This document shows, one piece after another, positions 46,801 to 58,325 of a stretch of DNA of 64,000 nt. The DNA is from Chaenocephalus aceratus. Its lineage: Eukaryota > Chordata > Actinopteri > Perciformes > Channichthyidae. The stretch's first letter is position 1, and each line of letters opens with the position of its first letter. Under the pieces are notes generated by a model. That model searched no databases. It was given only the letters and a program-made list of their open reading frames with translations, and had not been told where the DNA came from. The stretch spans positions 207,001-271,000 of the forward strand of contig CM043791.1 in assembly GCA_023974075.1 (NCBI GenBank), written 5' to 3'. A program made the position numbers and the translations under genes.

Positions 46801-47047
46801 CTGGAGAACAGTTTGGATGAGAGTGTCTTTAATAAGGACGCAGCGGAGAGGAGGCTGCCATCCTCTGCATCACCTTCTCAACCTGGTAAAAACATCAATC
46901 ACGATACACTTTGAGCTTAGATAGTAACACAGGACGTGTCACACCACAGATCCAACGTGTTTTTTCCTCCCCAAAGCCATGACAGAGGAAGAAGACATTG
47001 AAGGAGATTTGGAGCGTCTGAGGTGCTGGGCGAGTGCTCCCTCATAG
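43840..47047 (+). CDS. CHMP4-like ESCRT-III gene lacking part of its helical core
   Basis: CHMP4/Snf7 proteins form the main ESCRT-III filament and bind ALIX through a C-terminal helix. Five exons are visible: 43840-44020 (MSFIGKLLSGGEKL...GKKREFLKKKIDQEFLF), 45990-46087 (ALQALKRKRWYEKHLKNID, then CAVKAMRSAHETH), 46568-46685 (EIVNKLNDAMKEITEEH...AGFEVEFDE), 46774-46885 (EELLTELQRLENSLDE) and 46977-47047 (EEEDIEGDLERLRCWASAPS, stop). The intron positions look like those of a normal CHMP4 gene, so this is no retrocopy. Compared with the family, exon 2 lacks about 30 residues between KNID and AVKAM, the end of helix 1 and most of helix 2. The best donor of exon 2 (46087, phase 0) does not match exon 3, which needs phase 2; a weaker donor at 46068 (ATGAG|GTCTGC) would fit. 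This is a divergent functional paralogue, a pseudogene or an assembly error. The family call is secure; functionality is not. Confidence 0.75.
44162..45356. mobile_element. hAT element in intron 1 of the chmp4-like gene
   Basis: It starts CAGGGGTCCTGCAACC and ends GCATGCCCCCTG, with a perfect 8-bp duplication TGCTAACA at 44154-44161 and 45357-45364. CAGGGG ends with 8-bp duplications are typical hAT. Inside, from about 44510, is the start of another common teleost MITE ('aaaggtagggtaggtaag'), so the element is composite. No transposase frame. Confidence 0.85.
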
Positions 47048-47088
47048 GCACATCCGCCAAAAACACAGGCAGTAAGAGGAAAGGATGG

Positions 47089-47094
47089 AATAAA
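47089..47094 (+). promoter_or_regulatory. Candidate polyadenylation signal AATAAA of the chmp4-like gene
   Basis: AATAAA lies 42 bp after the stop codon of the chmp4-like gene, giving a very short 3' UTR if used. Confidence 0.4.
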
Positions 47095-47771
47095 TAAGCA
47101 GAAATTAAAGGATTGTTATGAGAGTTTTGTGAGAGCATTACATGTAAGGCGTAGGCTATTACAACAAATCTAAATCATTTATATTGTATTACATTATATT
47201 GTAGTTCTGTGATAGAGTTTTATAATACACTACTATACATAGTGGACTCGTCCTGTTCATTTGTGGGCCATGGGACATTTGTGACTTCCCTCCAAGTTAT
47301 CATTTTGGTCCAATCCGTATGGAAATATCCATAGATATAATGTGCTGGTTACTATCCACACCAGAAGGGGGCGGTACATGACCACACACAGGCCCTTTTC
47401 ACAATGATGTATGGGAACTATTGACTTTTTTGCAAATGCCATATGCAATAGTTGAATTACTTAGGGATTAAAAGTATCTGTAGCAAAAACACATGTAATC
47501 GGTTTCTCTTAAAGGCTTAAAGTCACGCAAAGCTCCCTAAAGTTGTAGGAGCAACCTCTTGAGCAAAAAAGCTATTAAGAGTTGTTGGGGTTTGGACTGA
47601 AGAAAGAGAGCAGACAACGATAAACACATACTTTAACAATTGCATCATAACAGTAGATGCAGTAAAGGACATTGCTGATTTTCTCAGATCATGAGAACGG
47701 AGCTGCCGTTAACCTGTGGCTGATGCTGTTAACTGACTCCAGGGCCATTTGCTCAGCACCTGGATGTAGGC

Positions 47772-48165
47772 CAGGGGTGTCCAAAAATGTTTCACTGAGG
47801 GCCACATACAGACAAATGTACGATGGGCTGGGCCCCTCACTAGAGGTGAGGTACATTGGTTCATAAGTTAGGTTATAAGGTAGCAAACTCAGATTGTTAT
47901 AATAAGGGGAAATAGGAAGGGTATATTTCAAACAAATATAGTTATTTATTTTTTTTTTTAACAACTAAGACTAACAACTTGTTAGAAAATGTTTTCAACT
48001 TTAATTGACAGAATTTATTTGAAAAGTGGACTTATTAACACATGAATACTAGTGTGTAATATCTGTTTACTATACATATATATATAAGAAGTACAATATA
48101 AGGCAAGTACAAGTTTCATGTTTGGGCCTTAGTTGGCCCCCGGGCCTGGAGTTTGGACACCCCTG
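47772..48165. mobile_element. Short hAT MITE
   Basis: It begins CAGGGGTGTCCAAA and ends TTTGGACACCCCTG, a perfect 14-bp inverted repeat. The flanking 8 bp (ATGTAGGC and ATGGTAAC) match only partly, so the target duplication has decayed. 394 bp, non-coding. Confidence 0.75.
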
Positions 48166-48944
48166 ATGGTAACACTGTGTAGGCGTAGGTTGTGACCCAT
48201 TAAACAGAGAGCTGGTGCCAACACAGCCTGGTTTTATCAGCAGGATATCACACCTGGACCACTGTTTACACACCTTTAGCAGGGCTTTGACTTGATTAAG
48301 GGCATACCATTGTCATTGCAGCTCTTCCCTCATGATGTGTAGACAGAAGCTGTGGTACTATAAACACAAAAGCAGAATGAGCACTAGCTCTAGTCCTTAC
48401 CATTTACACTTGTGATGCATCATGGTATCATGTCATTCACATTCAAACACTGTTTGTTAGATAGATGTTATACTTAAATCAGTCAATGTATGGGAATCTT
48501 AGAGACATTAAAGCAAAGCCTTGAGCTCCTGTTTTCCCCGGCCTTTTTAAATCATATTTTTGCATAGTCTTTGGGAAATATTAGATTTTGCTGCCTCCAT
48601 GTAGAATGTTTATCCATAAATCTCCAAATGTTGCATGCAGCATCAACACTCAAGACTTATATGCATTTTTTCCAGTTTTTTATATGTAGCATGTATTCAA
48701 CAAATAAATTGTAAATGGTAAATCTAAGTTCAAAGTTTGAGAAATGTAAAATATGTAATGATTTTATCGTTTGCATATTAAAGAAAATAAGCAAATTGGT
48801 AAAACCATAATAATAAAATTATTCTCTTGACTCTTAACCTTTTTACCTTGCCAATATACATTATTTATTTAGTCACAAATTAAATAGAAAATACAATGAA
48901 CAAGGTCACCAGTTTGTTGGTTTAATTTTCAAGTTTACAATAAT
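48166..48944. other. AT-rich non-coding stretch
   Basis: No gene, inverted ends or tandem array recognised. Confidence 0.5.
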
Positions 48945-51243
48945 TCATTTCATTTCATTTCATTTCAAACCTTTATTTAACCAGATTGGTCTCATTGAGA
49001 TCATAGATCTCTTTTTCAAGGGAGACCTGCAGCATATAGGTTCCACATGAAACATGAAACAATAAAGGACATCATACATTATATTACAGGATACATAGTT
49101 ATAGACATTTACAAGTGCCCATTGTATCAGCAAGCATTTCATTTAGCCTAGCTTTAAAAAACATGCAGAGGAATGAGATCGCTCAGTTTCAATTCTTGCT
49201 GAAGATTGTTCCAAGCAAGTGGAGCTGCACATAAAAGCTGTCTTACCGAAGACAGTCCTTGCTCTTGGCACGTCTAACAAGACTACATCATGTGACCTCA
49301 GACAGTAGCTGCTTGCAACTCTCTGTGTGATCAGCGAGCAGATATAATACGGGAGTTTACCCAACAAAGCTTTATAGATGAACGTGTACCAGTGACTGAG
49401 CCTCCGTACAGAGAGTGATGGTAAACCTGCCTTGGTATACAGTGTACAGTGATGTGTAAGCGCTTTAACATTTGTGACAAATCTCAGAGCACTGTGATAC
49501 GCAGCATCCAATTTGCTCAGGTATTTGGCAGGTGCATTCATATACAACAAATCACCATAGTCCAGCACAGGTCAAAAGGTCACAGTGACTAGCCTTTTCC
49601 TGGCCTCAAGCGAGAAACAGGACTTGTTCCTGGAGAAGAAACCTAGCCTAACCCTCAGTTTTTTTTAGCAGGTTATTAACATGAAGTTTTAAAGTGAGAC
49701 AATCATCAAGCCAGATACCAAGGTATTTGTAACAGGCACCAACTTCAAGTTTTGTTCCTTGCGTAGTTACAATATCTAAAACAGGCTCTGGTGTCTTTTT
49801 AGCTTTGAAAAGAGCATTACCTTGGTTTTATCAACATTTAAAAGAGCTTTAAATTCAGAGAGCTGAGTCGGAATAGTGTTAAAAACAGCCTGTAATTTAA
49901 CAACAGCCTCCTTAATGGAGGGACCTGCACAGTACATCACAGTATCATCTGCATAAAAATGTAAAGTAGCTTCATCCACATTATCACCTAAACTGTTGAT
50001 GTAAATGGAGAATAAAAGTGGTCCTAAAACAGAACCTTGTGGTACACCATTAGAAATGTTTAACCACTCAGAAGACAGTCCATCAAAGTGAACACATTGG
50101 GACCTTTCAGAGAGGTAGTTCACAAACCACCCACTGCAAGGCTGGATATGCCAATACTGAGTAGCCTCTGCTTTAAAATGCGATGATCGACGGTGTCAAA
50201 CGCTTTGGAAAGGTCAATAAACAGAGCTGCACAACTCTGCTTTATTATCTAAAATACTAGTAATGTCATTCACCACTTTCATTGTGGCAGTGATGGTGCT
50301 GTGTGTTTCTTTCTGAATCCTGACTGATGTTTAGACAGGATGTCATTTGTACATAAAAACTCCTCTACCTGTTCACTCACTAGGCGTTCAAGAACCTTAG
50401 CCAGAACTGACAATTTAGAGATTGGCCTATAGTTATTTAAATAGTTGCCTCCCTTCCTTTCAGTAAAGGCAAGACATAAGCAGACTTCCATACTTTTGGA
50501 ATTGTATTTGTGCTGAGGGAGAGGTTAAAAAGAAGAAGTAAGAGGTGGAGCAATAAAATCTGCAGCTATCTTTAAAAAGAAAGGTTCCAAGTTGTCCGGG
50601 CCAGCCGGTTTCCTAGGATCTAACTTGGATAATGCTTCATGAACAACATCAACAGTTAAAGGAGTAAAACTGAAAGGGTTTTTCCAGACCACATTGTTCA
50701 GAGTCAAGGATTGGAGCGTTCACAGAAGCAGAAGTACAGTCAGTGACAGAATCAAACAGAGAGCCACAAGACACAAGATGCTTATTAAAGCAATTGAGCA
50801 TAGTAGCCCTGTCTGATATAATGCCAGATGCTGTGGTGAGGCACGGAGGTAGCTCATTTGGGATTATCACCAGTGGAAATCGATTTTATGGCTTTCCAAA
50901 ATTTCCTAGGATTATTCAGGTTTTCTGTGGTAACTGACAAATAGTACTTTGATTTAGCACTTTTTATTTGAGATGTGAAGCTATTTCTTAGCTGCCTAAA
51001 ACGTAGCCATTCTACCTCTGAGCCTGATTTCCTAGCCTTAGCCCAAGCATTATTTCTCTCATGAAGTAGACTGGACAGTTTAGCAGAAAACCAGGGATTG
51101 TTTCGTCCCTTCACTCTAAATGTACGCAGAGGTGCATGTCTATCTATAATTTTCATAAAACCAAGATAAAATAAGACCATGCATTTTCTACATCAGCACA
51201 CAGATTGATTTTACCCCAATCAAAATCAAACAGATCATGTAAA
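48945..51243 (-). mobile_element. CR1/Rex1-type LINE, 5'-truncated and degraded
   Basis: On the minus strand the frames contain, in order, a pre-RT linker (51180-50850; KSKYYLSVTTENLNNPRKFW), LDPRKPAGPDNLEPFFLK (near 50600), NYRPISKLSVLAKVLERLV (near 50430), [20 protein letters not shown] and FYADD at residues 56-60 of the frame 50123-49776, and a C-terminal domain (49568-49143). The tail reads 'tctcaatgagaccaatctgg' then 'ttaaataaagg' and ends in a (TGAAA)-like short repeat at 48945-48966. This tail is the one I associate with Rex1/CR1 elements of fish. Several frameshifts and stops divide the frame and the endonuclease is missing. Confidence 0.85.
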
Positions 51244-51342
51244 AAACCAGGCCTCAGCTACAGCAACACAAGCAGAGCAGAGAAGGTGAACCAGGCCTCA
51301 GCTACAGCAGCACAGCAGAGGCAGAGCAGGTGGAACCATACC
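51244..51342 (+). repeat. Minisatellite, left remnant of a split array
   Basis: Two copies of a roughly 44-bp unit, CAGGCCTCAGCTACAGCAGC plus ACAGCAGAGCAGAGCAGGTG plus GAAC. The array continues at 55756-56045 in the same orientation, so one array was split by insertion of the element at 51343-55755. The LINE at 48945-51243 abuts its left side. Confidence 0.85.
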
Positions 51343-52339
51343 TATGGGCATAGATATGTCTCATAATTATTTGTGTGAACATAAAAAGAATTTGTGTGTA
51401 AATATGTGATTTGTAAATGTAAAACAACATCCACAAATGCATTTAAAAGATTTGCAAACTCACAAATACATTTGCAAGTGTAAAACGGATCTGCAAATAC
51501 ACTAAATATGTTCACAAATAAAAAAAAGATCTGTGAATATCTCTTTAACATTACAACTTTTCGATCAGGCATTTCTGAATCCATTTTGTATTTGTGGACC
51601 AAAAAATGCGCTTGCGGATCTCAACTCTCTGTTCACGGATCTCAAATCTCTGTTCGCGGATCGTCTTTTTACACACACGGATTTTGAGACATATTTTTCC
51701 GCCGGTCTCGGCCTAAAATCTACTCGTGTCACTCGGTTATTTTCGGAAACCACGTGATGGCCCGCTGATGACTTACATTTCCGCCTGATTTCAAAGTAAG
51801 AGCATGATGGTTTGTTTAATGCTCTGTTTTTTATTATAATGAACAGCGGAACGTTAGATGCATTCTCATCACCATCACCCTCATCATCATGTTATAGTGA
51901 TACAGTTAGTTTGTGTTAGTTTATTGGTTCAATACAGCATATCTCGAGCACTTTCGTTGATGTTGAAGTGCAGGCTAAACGCCACTTTCGGGTCCCGGGG
52001 GGAGCAGCTGGCAGCGAAGCAGCCCAGATAAAACTCTTTCTTCATTGTTTGTTGTGTATTCAGTCAAGCGGGGTCAAAGTTACAAAGCACTTCACATTTT
52101 ATTAATCGGCCTAATTTTACTTTACCAGTGCAGTAATAAAGTAATCTGGAGAAAAGCACCGTATTTAGGTCAGCCTTCATAGTAAGGCTACATTACATGT
52201 TATAATATTCAATCGTGTCCTTTCTACTGATATATTCCTGTCTATTGCTTTCATTTGTATTTAATGTTATTGTGGTTTATACTTGTTTCCACACATTTCA
52301 CAATTTGGGATGAATGAAGAGTATCTATATATGATATCC

Positions 52340-52430
52340 ATCTATCTATCTGTCCGTCTATCTATATCTGTCCGTCCTGTCTATCTGTCTGCCTATACCT
52401 ACCTACGTACCCTACCTACCAACTAGTTGT
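52340..52430. repeat. (TCTA)n/(CTGT)n/(CTAC)n imperfect microsatellite
   Basis: It follows 'ttgggatgaatgaagagtatc', a LINE/SINE-like tail. The mirrored copy lies at 54690-54785 in the other arm of the palindromic element. Confidence 0.8.
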
Positions 52431-53149
52431 TTTGGTTGGAAAGGTGTTGTCATTGTATTGCTCTTTACCAGCACCTGCAGTACAGGACTTTACATTGTAA
52501 ATATTATATCAATCCATTGGTTTTCTAGCATATATCATTTGCAAGTGTTTTAAAAACAATGTGGGATACTGATTTCATAAAAAGAAAGACATTCATGATT
52601 GTCATATTTTATTATGTAGGATACCGGACTGGAATTATTCTTACTTTTTACTCCACTTCATTTATGCAACAACTTTATTTAATTTTATGATTAGATTGTT
52701 TTGCTTGTATCATCCTTTGCAAAATACATAGTCACAATGCTGGGAACAGGGCTGTTTCTCTCTGAGAAACGTTCATAACCACTTATGAGAATATAATGCA
52801 TTGGTGTATATTAAACTAGCCAACAGTATACAAAGCACTACAAAAGTTGTGTCAATATTAACCATAAACATTTACATTAGTGAAATGACACATCAATCAA
52901 TGTTTATTTTTATTTATTTTTCACATACACAGCCTTCATAGTAAGGCTACATTAAATGTTATAATATTCATCGTGTCCTTTCCACTGATATATTCCTATC
53001 TATTGCTTTCATTTGTATTTAATGTTATTGTGTTTATACTTGTTTCCACACATTTCACAATTTGGGATGAATGAAGTATCTATATAACCCTTGCCCTTAT
53101 TCCTCCGAGCTTAGCACTTTCTACTTTTGTTGTTATTTTGTTTTACTTG

Positions 53150-53196
53150 CTCGTAAGCGCTTTGAGCACCAGGAAAAGCGCTTTATAAATGTAATG

Positions 53197-53227
<31 letters not shown>

Positions 53228-53254
53228 GATATCCAATCTATCTATATATCCATA

Positions 53255-53286
<32 letters not shown>

Positions 53287-53312
53287 GATCTATCGATCTA
53301 TCTATCTGTACC
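53150..53312. repeat. L2-like tail followed by (ATT)n and (TCTA)n microsatellites
   Basis: 'aagcgctttgagcaccagg' followed by 'aaaagcgctttataaatgtaa' is an L2-like 3' tail. It is followed by (ATT)n and a (TCTA)n run of about 50 bp. Located in the spacer of the palindromic element. Confidence 0.7.
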
Positions 53313-53788
53313 TGCAGAGTACAGGACTTAAATATTGTACATATTATATAAATCCTATAATATTTGTTTCTAACATTTAAAGTGCTTAAAACAAATGTGG
53401 GATATTCATTTGATAAAAGTAATTGACAAAGAAATTAACGATTGTCATATTTTATTATGTAGGATACAGAACTGGACTGTAGTCAAGCAAACTTACTTAA
53501 TAACACATTCCACATACTTGTTCTTTGCGTCAGTGTTTCAATGTTATATTTTATAACCATATAAATTATTAAAACAATTAAAATACATGCCCTACCGTTG
53601 ATTGTGCACACTTTTGCCTGAAATTAATCTCCCACTGCCAGGCCCACGCACAGTCAATATAAGTAATTATATTAATGTAGTGATACTTCTTTATTCTTCT
53701 TTGCATACAATTATAACGGTACATAACAGCGGAAGAAAAGTATACATATTTTTAAAAACGGTTTTGTTTTTTGTGACAGCGATTACAG

Positions 53789-53989
53789 ATCCCCTACATT
53801 GACTGGGAGGCCAGTGGTCATCTGCGTGAGGAACACTCGGGAATAGTTGTTCCTGTCACCCGGAGTCCTCTGAGTGATCAACAGATGGAACACCTTCATG
53901 CTAATATTGACCCAATGTTACCATCAGATTCATTTGGAAAGGACATCTTGAACACATTACAGTTGGTTCTCTTTACGACTGGAAATTAA
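53789..53989 (+). pseudogene. C-terminal exon of an integrase-type transposase (IS3EU-like)
   Basis: After an acceptor (GATTACAG, 53781-53788) the frame is open for 66 codons to TAA at 53987-53989. It reads IPYIDWEASGHLREEHSG, VVPVTRSPLSDQQMEHL and PMLPSDSFGKDIL. I recall C-termini of this kind (a W-E/x-S-G segment, VP-x-R-x-PLSDQQ, then an N-x-P-x-S-S/D-x-G-x-D stretch) from multicopy fish proteins with a retroviral-type integrase core, placed in the IS3EU group. The catalytic core is not found in the element, so this is a leftover of an autonomous ancestor. Confidence 0.5.
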
Positions 53990-55755
53990 GAGCAATGGAT
54001 CCATGGACTACCAGCAGACAAGGTATTCAGATACTTGACTGAAGTAAAAGTCTTGCCTTTATAGTCTTACTTAAGTAAAGGTATGTAAGTACTAGCCAAA
54101 TGGACTTACATTTGAAGTACTCATTATGCTTTAAAAGGTTTTCTGTATGTGTTAACACTTTTGATTATATAGCTTGCATTAATGTGTATGTGAACAATAA
54201 AATAAAAATAAACATTGATTGATGTGTCATTTCACTAATGTAAATGTTTATGGTTAATATTGACACAACTTTTGTAGTGCTTTGTATACTGTTGGCTAGT
54301 TTAATATACACCCAATGCATTATATTCTCATAAGTGGTTATGAACGTTTCTCAGAGAAACAGCCCTGTTCCCAGCATTGTGACTATGTATTTGCAAAGGA
54401 TGATACAAGCAAAACAATCTAATCATAAAATTAAATAAAGTTGTTGCATAAATGAAGTGGAGTAAAAAGTAAGAATAATTCCAGTCCGGTATCCTACATA
54501 ATAAAATATGACAATCATGAATGTCTTTCTTTTTATGAAATCAGTATCCCACATTTGTTTTAAACACTTGCAAATGATATATGCTAGAAACCAATGGATT
54601 GATATAATATTTACAATGTAAAGTCCTGTACTGCAGGTGCTGGTAAAGAGCAATACAATGACAAAACCTTTCCAACCAAAACAACTAGTTGGTAGGTAGG
54701 TACGTAGGTAGGTATAGGCAGACAGATAGACAGACGGACAGATATAGATAGACGGACAGATAGATAGATGGATATCATATATAGATACTTCATTCATCCC
54801 AAATTGTGAAATGTGTGGAAACAAGTATAAACACAATAACATTAAATACAAATGAAAGCAATAGACAGGAATATATCAGTAGAAAGGACACGATGAATAT
54901 TATAACATGTAATGTAGCCTTACTATGAAGGCTGACCTAAATACGGTGCTTTTCTCCAGATTACTTTATTACTGCACTGGTAAAGTAAAATTAGGCCGAT
55001 TGATAAGATGTGAAGTGCTTTGTAACTTTGACCCGCTTGACTGAATACACAACAAACAATGAAGAAAGAGTTTTATCTGGGCTGCTTCGCTGCCAGCTGC
55101 TCCCCCCGGGACCCGAAAGTGGCGTTTAGCCTGCACTTCAACATCAACGAAAGTGCTCGATATATGCTATATTGAACCAATAACACAAACTAACTGTATC
55201 ACTATAACATGATGATGAGGGTGATGGTGATGAAGAATGCATCTAACGTTCCGCTGTTCATTATAATAAAAAACAGAGCATTAAACAAACCATCATGCTC
55301 TTACTTTGAAATCATGCGGAAATGTAGTCATCAGCGGGCCATCACGTGGTTTCCGAAAATAACCGAGTGACACGAGTAGATTTTAGCCGAGACCGGCGGA
55401 AAATATGTCTCAAAATTCCGTGTGTGTAAAAAGACGATCCGCGAACAGAGATTTGAGATCCGTGAACAGAGAGTTGAGATCCGCAAGCGCATTTTTGGTC
55501 CACAAATACAAAATGGATTCAGAAATGCCTGATCGAAAGTTGTAAATGTTAAAGAGATATTCACAGATCTTTTTTTTATTTGTGAACATATTTAGTGTAT
55601 TTGCAGATCCGTTTTACACTTGCAAATGTATTTGTGAGTTTGCAAATCTTTTTAAATGCATTTGTGGATGTTGTTTTACATTTACAAATCACATATTTAC
55701 ACACAAATTATTTTTATGTTCACACAAATAATTATGAGACATATCTATGCCCATA

Positions 55756-56045
55756 CATACCTCAGCTACAGCAGCACAGCAGAGCAGAGCAGGTGGAACA
55801 AGGCCTCAGCTACAGCAGCACAGCAGAGCAGAGCAGGTGGAACCAGACCTCAGCTACAGCAGCACAGCAGAGCATAGCAGAGCAGGTGGAACCAGACCTC
55901 AGCTACAGCAGCACAGCAGAGCAGAGCAGGTGGAACCAGGCCTCAGCTACAGCAGCACAGCAGAGCAGAGCAGGAGCAGGCAGGTGGAACCAGCCTCAGC
56001 TACAGCAGCACAGCAGATCAGAGCAGGTGGAACCAGGCCTCAGAT
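55756..56045 (+). repeat. Minisatellite, right part of the split array
   Basis: About six and a half copies of a 42-48 bp unit (CCTCAGCTACAGCAGCACAG, CAGAGCAGAGCAGGTGGAAC, CAG/GA), same orientation as 51244-51342. The Q/S/R-rich frames across it (up to 177 codons) follow from the unit and are not genes. Confidence 0.9.
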
Positions 56046-56164
56046 GTTCAAGTCATTTGATAACATATAGACCTAATTCAAAGCCTCTCCCTCAAGTCAT
56101 TTCAGAGCAGTGTAATGTATTGCACTGAGCTTTAAAGCTAGGTCACTGCACATTCACTGCTTCC

Positions 56165-56250
56165 GCGATGAATTATGCATAATAACCATCAACTTTGTGC
56201 AACTCTGTTTGTTGACCTCTCCAAGGCCTTCGATATTATGTATACAAAAT
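56165..56250 (+). mobile_element. Small LINE reverse transcriptase fragment
   Basis: The plus strand reads LCATLFVDLSKAFD, an RT domain A-type motif, then loses similarity. It probably belongs to the same Rex1/CR1 group as 48945-51243 but lies on the opposite strand. Confidence 0.5.
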
Positions 56251-58325
56251 ATGACACCACATGAATTAAGAAGCTGTAGCGATAGGTTCAAGGTTTAATC
56301 CTGTATCACGTCTCTGTACTTTAATACAGGACAGGTCACACATTATTTTCTGGAGGTTCCAACAAGTTATCATTTTCATCCAAAAAAATGGGAGATAATA
56401 TTAATTTCAACAAACCCTCAAATTATTGAGTTTTTTCTAATATAGATTATTTTAGTTTTTCTGTCAATACTGATACATTTAATATTTTTGGAACGCCTTT
56501 AATCTAATTACAATTTATTGTCATATACAATTACATTTAGAGTATAGATGCTACTGTAGCTCAAAGACAAATGGTTAAATAGAACAAAAGTATATCTAAC
56601 AAATAAAAACAGATTCAATAATATAAAAAAAAACCATACAATAATAGATACAAATATATTCATGAGAATTCATAGTAAACCCCTGGAATTGTATGCATGT
56701 ATGTCATATGTTATATCATATGGTGACCCCTGCACTTCCATCTAGAAGCAACATATACAGTCATTACATTTCTCAAAGCAAGGAAAAAATAGTTTTTAAC
56801 AACACATAGTTTGTAACCAGGAAATGCTTTTGTGTATTAGTCCTAAATAATTGCAGTTAGAACATTTATTTTAATACAAATAATACCATAAGTTAATAAT
56901 TCACTGACATAAAATAGCTCTACAGACTTTAGACATTGTGTGTGCAGACATGAGCGAAACTGTGAGGGATGTGCAAAGGGTGAAAAGTGTGACCTCTGGT
57001 GACCCTTTAAATCCAGTATCTCCTGCGTTGAGCGAGCACTCAGGATGAATTAGTCTGTAACCCAGACAGAGCCGGTGACGCTCACAGCAGGGGGGGGGGA
57101 GGCAGGGATGGCGTAGACACCAAGAGAAGATTGTCGAAGGTGTAGCCTCCGACATCGCACAGGCAACTCTGAATGTGCTGGGGAAATGTGAGTGTGGAGT
57201 TTAAAGGACATGTAAGGAGTGTAGGACAGTGGACTGAAGCCTGATGGGGTCTGGGGCCAGCCAGCAGGAAGAGACAGGTACGACTAACACACAGTACACA
57301 CACCGCAGAACATTCTGAGACAGGATAACAATGTTTTAAAAGGAATTGACATCCATACATTTGAATGTACCTATAATATTATTTTTGTCATTAAGTGCAG
57401 GGGACACACACAAGTGCATTTTGCAAGATGTATGTGTATAATGACCTAACACCTTGATAACTTGCGTATTTCTTTCTTCTACTAGCCATAGAGTAAATCA
57501 TTTCATTATGTTAGCAACACTCTCATCTACCAAGGTATAATGTGTTCAGCTGTGTCTGGTGTGGTTGAATATATCAAGATAGCAAGTCGTTGTTAGTTGT
57601 TGATCAATATATGCAGGCTTGGAGAGTAATAAATAACATGTAATGGGATTAGGTAATCAGGATACAAAAAATTGCTAACCTTATTCGCTTAAAGTTAGAT
57701 ACAAAAGTACAAGATTACTGTAACATTTAAAAAAAAAGTGCCTGAATACGCTTAATGAAAGGCAGTTTTCCTATAGATAAATACTCCTAGCAGAGAATAT
57801 AGTTTTGGAAACTAATCCTGGTTTCTTTTTTCTATGGTTTCATTGTTCTGTTGTCCTACATAAAACACTTAAAGAGGCCCTTTCATTCTTTTAGGCATTT
57901 TCCCTGTCTTGTAGTTGCCATATAGGTTTTTGTAAATGGTCTGCAAAGGCAAAAATCCCTGTGTTTGCATATTATTATTTCTTCCCGTTTTATTTATTTG
58001 CATTGCATTTGATATTGAGGTAATCAAAAAAGTAATGGGAAGTAATCGGGTTATATAACGTATGTTGTGATACTTGGATAAGTTAACTGATTACATTTTT
58101 TTTTTACAGGTAACTAGTAATTGTAACGGAATACATTTTGTAAGGGTTCAAGTTCTTTTTATCATCATTTGCATAACAGTTACAGCGATCAGTCGTGGGA
58201 AATGACTTGTATTTCAGGCTTGCTGCAACAGTGGATTGAACTAAATGTGAACAGAAAGAGAGCAGTAATAAATATATAGTATTTTGTGATTCTTTCACCT
58301 CTGATACCTCTGATTCCACACCCAG
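56251..58325. other. Intergenic AT-rich stretch
   Basis: No gene recognised. There is a G-run near 57090-57100, and 57640-58130 has phrases typical of diverged interspersed repeats. Confidence 0.5.

Larger units (their letters stand above)
51343..55755. mobile_element. 4.4-kb near-palindromic transposon, candidate IS3EU type
   Basis: It starts TATGGGCATAGATATGTCTC and ends GAGACATATCTATGCCCATA. CATACC flanks both sides (51337-51342 and 55756-55761), a 6-bp target duplication inside a minisatellite unit. The arms 51343-about 52905 and about 54220-55755 are inverted copies almost throughout, including 'catgatggtttgtttaatg', 'tgcaggctaaacgccac' and the (TCTA)n block. The 1.3-kb centre repeats part of an arm in direct orientation (52930-53085 with 52170-52325) and holds a coding exon at 53789-53989. 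The 6-bp duplication, the TATGGG terminus and that exon's resemblance to integrase-type fish transposases point to IS3EU; this is inference from memory of the families. Confidence 0.75.

Noticed and set aside
55595..56128. 177-codon frame rich in Gln/Ser/Arg
   Set aside because: It is the 44-bp minisatellite plus the end of the palindromic transposon; repeated in two other frames.
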